Of a stretch of DNA of 42,743 nt, positions 6,231 through 14,584 are shown piece after piece; positions within the stretch are counted from its first letter, which is position 1, and the number at the start of each line of letters is the position of its first letter. Source of the DNA: an uncultured Enterocloster sp. Its GTDB lineage: Bacteria > Bacillota > Clostridia > Lachnospirales > Lachnospiraceae. Where the stretch lies: positions 1 to 42,743 of the forward strand of contig CALWQV010000016.1 in assembly GCA_944383785.1 (NCBI GenBank), given 5' to 3'. A program made the position numbers and the translations under genes. The notes under the pieces are model-generated. The model saw nothing but the letters and a program-made list of their open reading frames with translations, searched no databases and was not told where the DNA came from.

Positions 6231-8330
6231 TCAGGTCCCCATGGTTCTGGTAAGGAGAGTGATGAGAAAGCAGGCCCCAAACCCGCAGATCGTTGGGATG
6301 GAAAATGCGGCGGCAGTCCATTTCAAGCTGCCGGTTTCCCTGCGGATGGTGAGCAGGGTAGTGGAGCAGGGCCAATGCATCAGGGAAAAGACAGCAGTGC
6401 AGAGGGCAGTGGTCCAGGTCCAGCCATTTGCCTTAAGAACCTCTTTTAGGGCGGCTAAATTTTCATACCCCTCCAGGCTGCCCTGGGACAAATAAGCCAT
6501 GACAGCAATGGGAAGGACGATTTCATTGGCCGGAAACCCAAGAATGAAGGCCATCAGGATGACTCCATCCAGGCCAAAGATCCGGGCCATGGGATCCAGG
6601 AAGGCGGCGATATGATTTAAAAGGCTTGCCTCCCCCAATTGGGTATTGGCCAGAATCCAGAGGATCAGCCCCGCAGGAGCCGCTACCGCCGCCGCGCGGC
6701 CCAGGACGAAAAGGGTTCGGTCCAAAACTGAGCGCACAAGAACCGTTCCCACCTGAGGCATGCGGTAGGAGGGCAGCTCCAGGGTGAAAGAAGAGGGCTG
6801 CCCCCTTAGGATGGTTCTGGAAAGAAGCCAGGACACCAGAAAGGTCATAAGGATGCCTAATAGGATCAGGAGAGTCAGGAGGAAGGCGGCCTTGAAGGTA
6901 CTTCCAGGCCCGGAGGCCGCGCCGATGAAAAACATGGCGATCAGGGCGGTCAGAGTGGGAAATTTACCGTTGCAGGGTACGAAGCTGTTGGTAAGAACCG
7001 CCATCAGCCGTTCCCTGGGGGAATCGATGATGCGGCAGCCGGTAACGCCGGCCGCGTTGCAGCCAAAGCCCATCATCATGGTCAGGGCCTGCTTGCCGCA
7101 GGCACGGCAGGCCTGGAAGGGGCGGTCCAGATTGTAGGCCACCCGGGGAAGGAAGCCGGCGTCCTCCAGCAGGGTGAAAAGAGGAAAGAAAATCGCCATG
7201 GGCGGCAGCATCACGGCGACGACCCAGGAGAGCACCCGGTATATGCCGAACACAAGGCCGCCCGTAAGCCAGGGCGGAGCCCCCAGATCCTCCAGCAGTA
7301 AAAGGAGCAGCCGCTGCCCCTTTTCGAACAGGGATGAGAGCAGGGCGGAGGGGTAGTTGGCGCCGGTGATGGTCAGCCAGAAAATGATCATCATCAAAAG
7401 GAACATCAGGGGATAGCCGGTGAGGGGGCTGGTAAGCAGCCGGTCCACCTTCCGATCAAAGGCGTTGTATCCCTTTTTCTCAAAGGATACGCAGGAGCGG
7501 CAGAGGGAAGCGGCTGCTTCCACCAGGGCGGAGACGATGCGGTCCTTCAGCGCCTCGGGGCCAATGCCTTTGCTTTCCAGATATTCTTCGGCCCGCCTTA
7601 GGCCCTCGCGGATTTCCGGCTTTTCTAAAAGAGAGAAGCCCAGGGCCTGATCCAGGGCCTGAATCAGGGAATCGTCCCCCTCCAGAAGGCGCAGAGCCAG
7701 CCAGGCGGACGGAAGGGCAAAGGGGCAGGAAGGGACGGCATAAAACCGCAGCGCGGGTTCTGCTATTGAGACGGCTCGTTTCACATCCTCGTCGTAGGGA
7801 ACGGAAAAAAGGGCGGGAGCTGAAGGAGTGGAAGAGACGGTTTTGCAGATGGCATCCTTTAACTGTTCCAGGCTCTTCTTTTTTCTGGCCGTAACGCCGA
7901 TGACCGGAACCCCCAGCTTCCCGGAAAGCCGGTCAAAGTCGATGCGGATTCCCTTTCGGACGGCCTCATCCATCAGATTGACGCAGATCACCGCCCGGGA
8001 AGTAATCTCCAGGGTCTGGAGCACCAGGTTTAGATTCCGTTCCAGGCAGGTGGCGTCGCAGACGATGATAACCGTCTCGGCATGGCCGAAACAGAGAAAG
8101 TTCCGGGCGATCTCCTCCTCTGCGGAATGGGCCATCAGGGAGTAGGTGCCGGGAAGATCGGTTAAAAGAAAGCGCTGGCCTTTCCAGGAAAAGCCGCCCT
8201 GAACGCTTTCCACCGTGGTGCCCGTCCAGTTGCCGGTTTTTTGACGGGCGCCGGTAAGGCTGTTAAAGAGAGTGCTTTTTCCTACGTTGGGGTTGCCTGC
8301 CAGGGCGATGAGGTGCTGGGAGATTTTCAA
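6231..8330 (-). CDS. feoB: Ferrous iron transport protein FeoB
   Basis: A 699-residue membrane protein. The cytosolic G domain has G1 GNPNVGKS at residues 12-19, G3 DLPGTYSL near 58 and G4 NLMD. A helical spacer follows, then a membrane part with paired gate regions, including GFGCNAAGV with its Cys, PCNGKFPTLTAL, and the later GFPANEIVLPI. This is a near full-length FeoB; many relatives are 650-750 residues. It imports Fe2+ across the plasma membrane. The start is TTG 8330, since the ribosome binding site AAAGGGGTGAT overlaps the end of feoA, 6 bp away. No feoC is present. Confidence 0.95.
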   Translation of the reverse strand: MKISQHLIALAGNPNVGKSTLFNSLTGARQKTGNWTGTTVESVQGGFSWKGQRFLLTDLPGTYSLMAHSAEEEIARNFLCFGHAETVIIVCDATCLERNLNLVLQTLEITSRAVICVNLMDEAVRKGIRIDFDRLSGKLGVPVIGVTARKKKSLEQLKDAICKTVSSTPSAPALFSVPYDEDVKRAVSIAEPALRFYAVPSCPFALPSAWLALRLLEGDDSLIQALDQALGFSLLEKPEIREGLRRAEEYLESKGIGPEALKDRIVSALVEAAASLCRSCVSFEKKGYNAFDRKVDRLLTSPLTGYPLMFLLMMIIFWLTITGANYPSALLSSLFEKGQRLLLLLLEDLGAPPWLTGGLVFGIYRVLSWVVAVMLPPMAIFFPLFTLLEDAGFLPRVAYNLDRPFQACRACGKQALTMMMGFGCNAAGVTGCRIIDSPRERLMAVLTNSFVPCNGKFPTLTALIAMFFIGAASGPGSTFKAAFLLTLLILLGILMTFLVSWLLSRTILRGQPSSFTLELPSYRMPQVGTVLVRSVLDRTLFVLGRAAAVAAPAGLILWILANTQLGEASLLNHIAAFLDPMARIFGLDGVILMAFILGFPANEIVLPIAVMAYLSQGSLEGYENLAALKEVLKANGWTWTTALCTAVFSLMHWPCSTTLLTIRRETGSLKWTAAAFSIPTICGFGACFLITLLTRTMGT

Positions 8331-8336
8331 GGCACA

Positions 8337-8609
8337 TCACCCCTTTCCGGGGAGCGTATCCCCTTTAGCGCTTTCCGGCAGGATACGGACCCGGCGGCTG
8401 TCCTTTGCGCGGATGGCGATCACGGCTCCGCGGATCAGGTAAGCCTTCGGATCGCCCATGGGGCTTGTGCCCAGACATTCCACCGTGGTGCCGGAAATCA
8501 GGCCAAGATCCAGGAGACGGCGGCGGATCAGGCCGCCGGAGGCAATATTTAAAACCCTGGCTCTCTGTCCAGGGAGCATATCATTCAAATAGACTCGGGA
8601 ATTGTTCAT
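8337..8609 (-). CDS. feoA: Ferrous iron transport accessory protein FeoA
   Basis: About 90 residues with an SH3-like fold. The pattern MLPGQRARVLNI followed by RRRLLDLGLISGTTVECLG and PKAYLIRGAVIAIR is diagnostic of FeoA, which supports FeoB activity. I chose ATG 8609 because AAAGGG lies about 10 bases upstream; a GTG at 8621 would place that site on the start itself. feoB follows 6 bp later, so the two are co-transcribed. A loosely Fur-like AT-rich sequence lies upstream, but it is too degenerate to claim. Confidence 0.93.
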   Translation of the reverse strand: MNNSRVYLNDMLPGQRARVLNIASGGLIRRRLLDLGLISGTTVECLGTSPMGDPKAYLIRGAVIAIRAKDSRRVRILPESAKGDTLPGKG

Positions 8610-8718
8610 AAGCTGTTTCACCCTTTACGACTGAATGGAAAATGGTTTCTATTCATAGGGTATGGGGGAAGCGCAAAATGGTTCGTAGACCTGCCGCAAG
8701 GAAAATCATTTCTTTGGA

Positions 8719-8746
8719 TTGATTTTATACCGATTCATGATACAAT
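8719..8746 (+). promoter_or_regulatory. Promoter of the MATE exporter gene
   Basis: TTGATT at 8719-8724, a 16-base spacer and TACAAT at 8741-8746. It sits about 40 bases before the start codon, in the divergent gap with feoA. Confidence 0.6.
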
Positions 8747-8786
8747 GGGAGCAGAGGGATATAATTTATCACTGCAGGAGAATCAT

Positions 8787-10196
8787 ATGAAAGAGAATAC
8801 GGTAAGTAGAGAAGCAAGGCGTGAGAATCAGATCGTAAGCGGCAATATTTTCGTGCAGCTGCTTTTATTCTTTTTCCCCATTTTATTGGGAACTTTTTTT
8901 CAGCAGCTGTATAATACAGCGGATGCCATGGTGGTGGGCCGTTTTGTGGGGAAGGAGGCCCTGGCTGCCGTTGGCGGAAGCACCAGCACCCTGATCAATC
9001 TGCTGGTAGGCTTTTTTGTGGGACTTTCCAGCGGTGCTACGGTGGTGATTTCCCAGTATTACGGGGCCCAGAAAAAGGATAAGGTTCATTGGGCGGTTCA
9101 TACCTCCGTGGCCTTTTCCATTTTCGCGGGCATTATTATGACCTTCATCGGCATCATCGGCGCGCGCCCGGCCCTGGAGGCCATGAAGACGCCGGAGGAT
9201 GTGATGGGCCATTCCATGGTATACCTGTGCATCTATTTTGTGGGCACGATTCCCAACCTCCTCTACAATATGGGCGCGGGAATTCTCAGAGCTGTCGGTG
9301 ACTCCAAACGCCCGCTGTACTTTTTGATCGCCAGCTGCTTTACCAACATTTTCCTGGATCTGCTGCTGGTGGCGGTCTTCCATATGGGAGTGGCTGGGGC
9401 GGCCATTGCCACCATCGTCTCCCAGCTGCTCAGCGCCGTCCTGGTGGTTATATGCCTGATGAGAACCTCGGATCTTTACCGCCTGGAGTGGAAAAAGGTG
9501 CGCATTGACCGGCGGATGCTTCAGCGGATTATCCGCATCGGCCTTCCTGCGGGCCTTCAGTCCGTGATGTACAATATTTCCAACATCATTATCCAGACCG
9601 GTGTAAACGCCCTGGGAACCGACCCGGTGACGGCCTGGGCTACCTACGGCAAGGTGGACGGCCTGTTCTGGATGATTATCAACGCCCTGGGCATCTCGGC
9701 AACTACCTTTGTGGGCCAGAACTACGGGGCGGGGAGGACGGACCGGGTCCGCAAGGGCACGGCGGTCTGTATGGGAATCGGAGTCTTTCTTTCCCTCTCC
9801 ATCGGCGCAATTCTCTATGGCGGCGGCCATTTCCTGGTAGAGCTTTTCACCTCCGATGAAAATGTGCGTCGGATCAGTATGGATCTGATCCATTTCATGG
9901 TTCCGACCTTTACCACCTATATCGCCATCGAGGTGCTGTCGGGAACGTTAAGAGGCGTGGGGGATACCCTCCGTCCGCTGATGATAACCGGCGTGGGAAT
10001 CTGTCTGGTGCGGGTGCTGTGGATTCTGTTCGTGCTCCCCTTAAGGCCGGATATCCTGAACGCGGCATTCAGCTATCCTTTGACCTGGAGCCTGACTTCC
10101 GTGGCGTTTATCGTGTATTACTACTGCTTCAGCCCCCTGAGGCGGTGGGATGTGAATCGCTGGATCCGCAAGCAGTATTTTAAACTGGCAAAATAA
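8787..10196 (+). CDS. MATE-family efflux transporter
   Basis: A 469-residue protein with about twelve membrane segments in two repeated halves. The NorM/MATE features are visible: FFPILLGTFFQQLYNTADAM in helix 1, VGRFVGKEALAAVGGS, and the second-half counterpart GLPAGLQSVMYNISNIIIQ. Such proteins export cationic drugs or metabolites using Na+ or H+ gradients. The start is ATG 8787 behind CAGGAG; an earlier in-frame ATG at 8745 lies in the promoter. It belongs to the uncharacterised clostridial MATE group, so the substrate is unknown. Confidence 0.92.
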   Translation: MKENTVSREARRENQIVSGNIFVQLLLFFFPILLGTFFQQLYNTADAMVVGRFVGKEALAAVGGSTSTLINLLVGFFVGLSSGATVVISQYYGAQKKDKVHWAVHTSVAFSIFAGIIMTFIGIIGARPALEAMKTPEDVMGHSMVYLCIYFVGTIPNLLYNMGAGILRAVGDSKRPLYFLIASCFTNIFLDLLLVAVFHMGVAGAAIATIVSQLLSAVLVVICLMRTSDLYRLEWKKVRIDRRMLQRIIRIGLPAGLQSVMYNISNIIIQTGVNALGTDPVTAWATYGKVDGLFWMIINALGISATTFVGQNYGAGRTDRVRKGTAVCMGIGVFLSLSIGAILYGGGHFLVELFTSDENVRRISMDLIHFMVPTFTTYIAIEVLSGTLRGVGDTLRPLMITGVGICLVRVLWILFVLPLRPDILNAAFSYPLTWSLTSVAFIVYYYCFSPLRRWDVNRWIRKQYFKLAK

Positions 10197-10263
10197 TCCG
10201 GTATAAAGGATGAAGCAAAGGGGAATACTCCTGATCAAAGGGATGTGTGTCAGGAGGTATTCG

Positions 10264-10458
10264 ATGATCAAAGAGGAAATTATTTTTAACTCCGTGGAGG
10301 AAGTGCAGTCCTTCGTCAATCAGGCGGAGCGGTGGCCGGCGGACGTGGACGTGTCCCTGGGAAGCTGCGTGGTGGATGGGAAATCCCTTTTGGGCGTTTT
10401 GAGCCTTGGAATCCACAAAAAGCTGAACGTGACCGTTCACGACCGGCCGCCGAAGTAA
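10264..10458 (+). CDS. HPr-like protein lacking the active-site histidine
   Basis: A 64-residue protein behind a perfect AGGAGG. From about residue 15 it follows the HPr phosphocarrier fold: SFVNQAERWPADVDV, then DGKSLLGVLSLGIHKKLNVTV, which matches the HPr region around regulatory Ser46 (AKSIMGVMSLG). The N-terminal GLHARPA loop with His15 is replaced by NSVEEVQ, so it cannot carry phosphate from PEP as HPr does. The Ser46 equivalent is kept, as in Crh, so a regulatory role is possible (inference). It lies 67 bp after the MATE gene and 21 bp before the Nudix gene. Confidence 0.75.
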   Translation: MIKEEIIFNSVEEVQSFVNQAERWPADVDVSLGSCVVDGKSLLGVLSLGIHKKLNVTVHDRPPK

Positions 10459-10479
10459 GAGGAAAGCAGGTAGAAGAGC

Positions 10480-11322
10480 GTGATACAAGAGATAGCCCCC
10501 CGCAGATTTGATCCCTCCTATCGCCGGCAGCGGCCGAAGAAGGAGGATTATCTGCTTCATTATGAGTACAATAAGGTAATGCTGAAGAAAGAGAACGGCA
10601 TATTTTCTCTTCCAAGGTTCGCGCAGGTGGAGAAAGAGGTGCCTCGCCTGGAGGAAAAGGCGGAGTACCTGTTTTCCATTGATGAGCGGGCCTATTTTGG
10701 CGTTTGGGATATGACGTGCCCGGATTTTACGGACTTTGTTATGGAAGGACTTCAGATTTTCCAGAATTTTGAGCCCATGTACCAGGCATTTGCCGGCATC
10801 ACAGGCAGCCAGATTTACCGCTGGCGCCAGAGCAGGAAATACTGCGGCTGCTGCGGAAGTCCCATGGCGCCCGGGGAGACGGAGCGCTCCATGGTGTGTA
10901 CCGCCTGCGGACACACGGAATATCCGAAGATCAGCCCGGCCATTATCGTGGCCATTATCAACGGAGATAAGCTGCTGATGTCCCGCTACGCCCACGGCGT
11001 TTACCGCCGGTACGCCCTGATCGCGGGCTATGTGGAAGTGGGGGAAACCTTTGAGGAATGCGTCCGCCGCGAGGTGATGGAGGAGGTGGGCTTGAAGGTG
11101 AAGAATATTCGCTATTACAAGAGCCAGCCCTGGGCCTTTTCCGATACGGTGATGATCGGCTTTACAGCCCAGCTGGATGGGGACGATACCATCCAGCTCC
11201 AGGAGGATGAGCTTTCGGAGGCTGGATGGTATACCAGGGATCAGGTGATCGCCTATGAACCCTGCCTTAGCGTAGGCCATGAGATGATGGCCGCTTTTAA
11301 AGCCGGCAAGATCGGCTCCTAA
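10480..11322 (+). CDS. nudC: NAD+/NADH diphosphatase, Nudix family
   Basis: About 280 residues. After an N-terminal domain comes a four-Cys zinc ribbon (CGCCGSP and CTACGHTEYP) and a full Nudix box GYVEVGETFEECVRREVMEEVGL. The SQPWAFSDTVM segment just after the box corresponds to the SQPWPFPxS signature of NudC. NudC enzymes hydrolyse NADH, and in bacteria also remove NAD caps from RNA 5' ends. The start is GTG 10480, 8 bases after AGGTAG. It is closely followed by a HAD phosphatase gene. Confidence 0.88.
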   Translation: MIQEIAPRRFDPSYRRQRPKKEDYLLHYEYNKVMLKKENGIFSLPRFAQVEKEVPRLEEKAEYLFSIDERAYFGVWDMTCPDFTDFVMEGLQIFQNFEPMYQAFAGITGSQIYRWRQSRKYCGCCGSPMAPGETERSMVCTACGHTEYPKISPAIIVAIINGDKLLMSRYAHGVYRRYALIAGYVEVGETFEECVRREVMEEVGLKVKNIRYYKSQPWAFSDTVMIGFTAQLDGDDTIQLQEDELSEAGWYTRDQVIAYEPCLSVGHEMMAAFKAGKIGS

Positions 11323-11347
11323 CAGACAGATCGAGAAAGGATACGCC

Positions 11348-12016
11348 ATGAGAGACTACATATTATTTGATTTAGACGGAACCCTGACAGATCCTAAGGA
11401 GGGGATTACCAAATCCGTTCAGTACGCCCTGGACCATTATGGAATCCATGTGGAGGATCTGGATTCGCTGATCCCCTTTATCGGCCCGCCGCTGATGGAC
11501 AGCTTCGAGGAATTTTACGGCTTTTCGCCCCGGCAGGCAAGGGAAGGGGTTCAGGTTTACCGGGAATATTTTACGGACCGGGGCTGGAGAGAAAATGAGG
11601 TATTTCCTGGGATACCGCAGATGCTGGGAAAGCTTAAGGCTGCGGGGAAGAAGCTTTATGTGGCTACCTCCAAGCCGGAGGTATTCGCCCTGCGGATTTT
11701 GGATCATTTTGGGCTGACGGAATACTTTGACGGCGTAGGAGGCGCGGATCTGGAGGAAACCCGCACCAAAAAGGCGGATGTGATCCGCTATCTTTTGGAG
11801 CGGGAGAACATCCCCTCAGCCGAAGGGAAAGAACGGACGCGGATTCTAATGGTGGGCGACCGGGAGCACGATGTGCTGGGAGCCGCCCAGGCGGGACTGG
11901 ACTGCGTGGGAGTGCTTTACGGCTATGGCAGCCGGCAGGAACTGGAGGAAAGCGGGGCCTGGGCCATTGCGGAATCCGTGGAGGAATTGACGGAATTATT
12001 GCTGGAGCAGCCATAA
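11348..12016 (+). CDS. HAD-superfamily phosphatase (phosphoglycolate phosphatase-like)
   Basis: A 222-residue HAD hydrolase with motif I FDLDGTLTD (nucleophile and acid/base Asp), a helical cap, motif II ATSKPE, and motif III/IV KKADV and MVGDREHD. The cap and length fit the Gph/PgmB-like subgroup, which dephosphorylates 2-phosphoglycolate, nucleotides or sugar phosphates. The exact substrate cannot be read from sequence. The start is ATG 11348 behind AAAGGAT, 25 bp after the nudC stop, so it probably shares a transcript with nudC. Confidence 0.85.
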   Translation: MRDYILFDLDGTLTDPKEGITKSVQYALDHYGIHVEDLDSLIPFIGPPLMDSFEEFYGFSPRQAREGVQVYREYFTDRGWRENEVFPGIPQMLGKLKAAGKKLYVATSKPEVFALRILDHFGLTEYFDGVGGADLEETRTKKADVIRYLLERENIPSAEGKERTRILMVGDREHDVLGAAQAGLDCVGVLYGYGSRQELEESGAWAIAESVEELTELLLEQP

Positions 12017-12049
12017 CATGAGCGAATAATAAGTATTCCTATTATGTAA

Positions 12050-12078
12050 TTGACAAATAGTTTGGCCGTTGCTATCAT
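12050..12078 (+). promoter_or_regulatory. Promoter of ilvN-ilvC
   Basis: TTGACA at 12050-12055, a 17-base spacer and TATCAT at 12073-12078, 34 bases before the ilvN start. The short leader leaves no room for a T-box or peptide attenuator here. Confidence 0.75.
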
Positions 12079-12112
12079 GTATAGTAACCGTTTTAGGATA
12101 AGAGGTGTAAGT

Positions 12113-12616
12113 ATGGATGACAGAATTGTATTATCTCTTTTGGTAGACAATACGGCGGGCGTTCTGGCCCGAGTGGCAGGGCTTTTCAGCCGCCGGGGAT
12201 ACAATATTGAGAGCTTGACCGTAGGCGTCACCGCGGATCCGCGGTATTCCAGGATGACGGTGGTTTCCCTGGGAGACCAGACGGTTTTGGAGCAGATTAA
12301 GAATCAGCTGAATAAGCTGGAGGACGTGCGGGATATTAAAGAGCTGAAGCCGGGAAGCTCCGTATACCGGGAGCTGATGATGGTGAAGGTGAGAGCGGGA
12401 GCCGATGACCGTCCGGCCATCAGCGCGATTTCCAATATTTTCCGCGCCACCATCGTAGATGTGGGGAAGGAATCCCTGACTGTGATGCTGACCGGAGATC
12501 AGTCCAAGTTAGATGCGCTGATCAATCTTTTGGAGGATTATGAGATTTTGGAGCTGGCCCGTACTGGCCTCACCGGACTTGAGCGGGGAGCCGATGATAT
12601 TCGGAATCTTCCGTAA
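12113..12616 (+). CDS. ilvN: Acetolactate synthase small (regulatory) subunit
   Basis: 167 residues. The N-terminal ACT domain has LSLLVDNTAGVLARVAGLFS and RRGYNIESLTVG, the valine-binding part of IlvN/IlvH, and a second ferredoxin-like domain follows. It activates and gives valine feedback to the catalytic subunit IlvB, the first enzyme of valine/leucine synthesis. ilvB is not in the window. The start is ATG 12113 behind AAGAGGTG; an upstream in-frame ATG overlaps the promoter. ilvC follows 130 bp later, in a gap where AAGGTG (12616) and CACCTT (12681) could close a leader hairpin. Confidence 0.93.
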   Translation: MDDRIVLSLLVDNTAGVLARVAGLFSRRGYNIESLTVGVTADPRYSRMTVVSLGDQTVLEQIKNQLNKLEDVRDIKELKPGSSVYRELMMVKVRAGADDRPAISAISNIFRATIVDVGKESLTVMLTGDQSKLDALINLLEDYEILELARTGLTGLERGADDIRNLP

Positions 12617-12734
12617 AGGTGTTTCATTACTTGCAAGCTAAGGGCACAGAGGGAGGCGGACAGAGAGTCGTCAGTTCTGTCACCTTAACCGGCCGTGGTA
12701 TAAATACTGCGGTGATCTATAGAAAAAGCTGTAG

Positions 12735-13760
<1,026 letters not shown>

Positions 13761-13770
13761 ACGTAACAGT

Positions 13771-13862
13771 TCAGGACGGCGGGAAGACGGGCATCCGATG
13801 CTTTTTGTCCGGCTTTAGCCGGGCAAGAAGACTAGGTGCCCTTGGGGTAAATGCTGTCCTGA
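13771..13862 (+). ncRNA. Candidate structured RNA between ilvC and its terminator
   Basis: Three nested perfect or near-perfect helices can form: TCAGGAC (13771-13777) with GTCCTGA (13856-13862); GGGCATC (13789-13795) with GGTGCCC (13835-13841), using one G-U; and GTCCGGC (13807-13813) with GCCGGGC (13818-13824), using one G-U and a TTTA loop. Purine-rich internal loops (GGCGGGAAGA, AAGAAGACTA) separate them, as in compact aptamers or small RNAs. No coding frame fits. A terminator follows 12 bases later. I do not recognise the family. It could be a 3'-UTR-derived small RNA. Confidence 0.5.
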
Positions 13863-13874
13863 CATGACTAGACA

Positions 13875-13922
13875 AAGCCATCCGGCTTCCTGGAGCGATT
13901 TCCAGGGCTGGATGGCTTTTTT
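13875..13922 (+). terminator. Terminator of the ilvN-ilvC region
   Basis: AAGCCATCC at 13875-13883 pairs with GGATGGCTT at 13910-13918, inner CCTGGA pairs with TCCAGG, and six T follow. The left side is A-rich, so it could also act weakly for the convergent lipoprotein gene. Confidence 0.9.
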
Positions 13923-13944
13923 ACGGACTGCCAAAGATTGAATT

Positions 13945-14490
13945 TTATTCCGGATAATGAAATTCTGTGATTCCGATCACATCGGTTTGATCTTTCCCGA
14001 GGACAATGTAAGCGCCGTCCGGATCGCCCAGCAGCGCGGTATCGTCGACGATTACGATGGCATCCGGATCTGCATCGCCCACCGCTTTTAAAAGCGCATC
14101 GGTATAGAGGGCTTCCAGCCCCATCTCCTCCAGATCATCCAGATCCTTTAAAACAGTGACGGAATCTCCCTTCATGACAGTGACCGGATAGCTGCAGATC
14201 ATATCCAAAAATTCCGTGGTTAGGCCGGTGGTGATCTCCATTTGGGCAGTAGCTGCAGCTGAACGGAAGAGGGCGGTATTCAGGTCTTCATCCTCATCTT
14301 CCGTTTCAGCGGAAGATGTTTCGGCAAAAGTCGTTTCCACGGGAGCTGTCTTCGAGGGAGCGGCGGCATTCACCTTAGAAGCGGCAGACTTTGTTCGGGA
14401 AAGGTTCGGAACTGCCTCCCCTCCTAGTAAAGAGCAGCCTGACAGGCAGGCGCTGATGCACAGTGCGGTAATGATCCAGTAATGTTTCAT
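13945..14490 (-). CDS. Putative lipoprotein of unknown function
   Basis: 181 residues. A signal peptide with lipobox (ACLSGC, Cys at about 20) points to membrane anchoring outside the cell. A linker of about 50 residues rich in Ala, Ser, Thr and Glu, ending in an acidic run (EDEDED), follows, then a compact domain with AVGDADPDAIVIVDD and GAYIVLGK. The domain is not recognised. It lies between ilvC and a two-component system on the same strand as the latter, 95 bp from the kinase start side of that operon, and could be its output or be independent. Confidence 0.75.
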   Translation of the reverse strand: MKHYWIITALCISACLSGCSLLGGEAVPNLSRTKSAASKVNAAAPSKTAPVETTFAETSSAETEDEDEDLNTALFRSAAATAQMEITTGLTTEFLDMICSYPVTVMKGDSVTVLKDLDDLEEMGLEALYTDALLKAVGDADPDAIVIVDDTALLGDPDGAYIVLGKDQTDVIGITEFHYPE

Positions 14491-14584
14491 ATTGTTTTAA
14501 TCTCCTTTGCTGAGTGATATGGATTTATCCTAGCAAAGGCATATTTATATTCCCTTTAGCATACCTAAAGATTTGTAAAGGTTT

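Noticed and set aside
8630-8660. Fur-box-like sequence upstream of feoA
   Set aside because: Only about 11 of 19 positions match the Fur consensus and there is no clear dyad.
8883-11349. Long open frames antisense to the MATE and NudC genes
   Set aside because: They mirror strongly conserved genes, have low-complexity His/Arg-rich translations and no ribosome binding sites.
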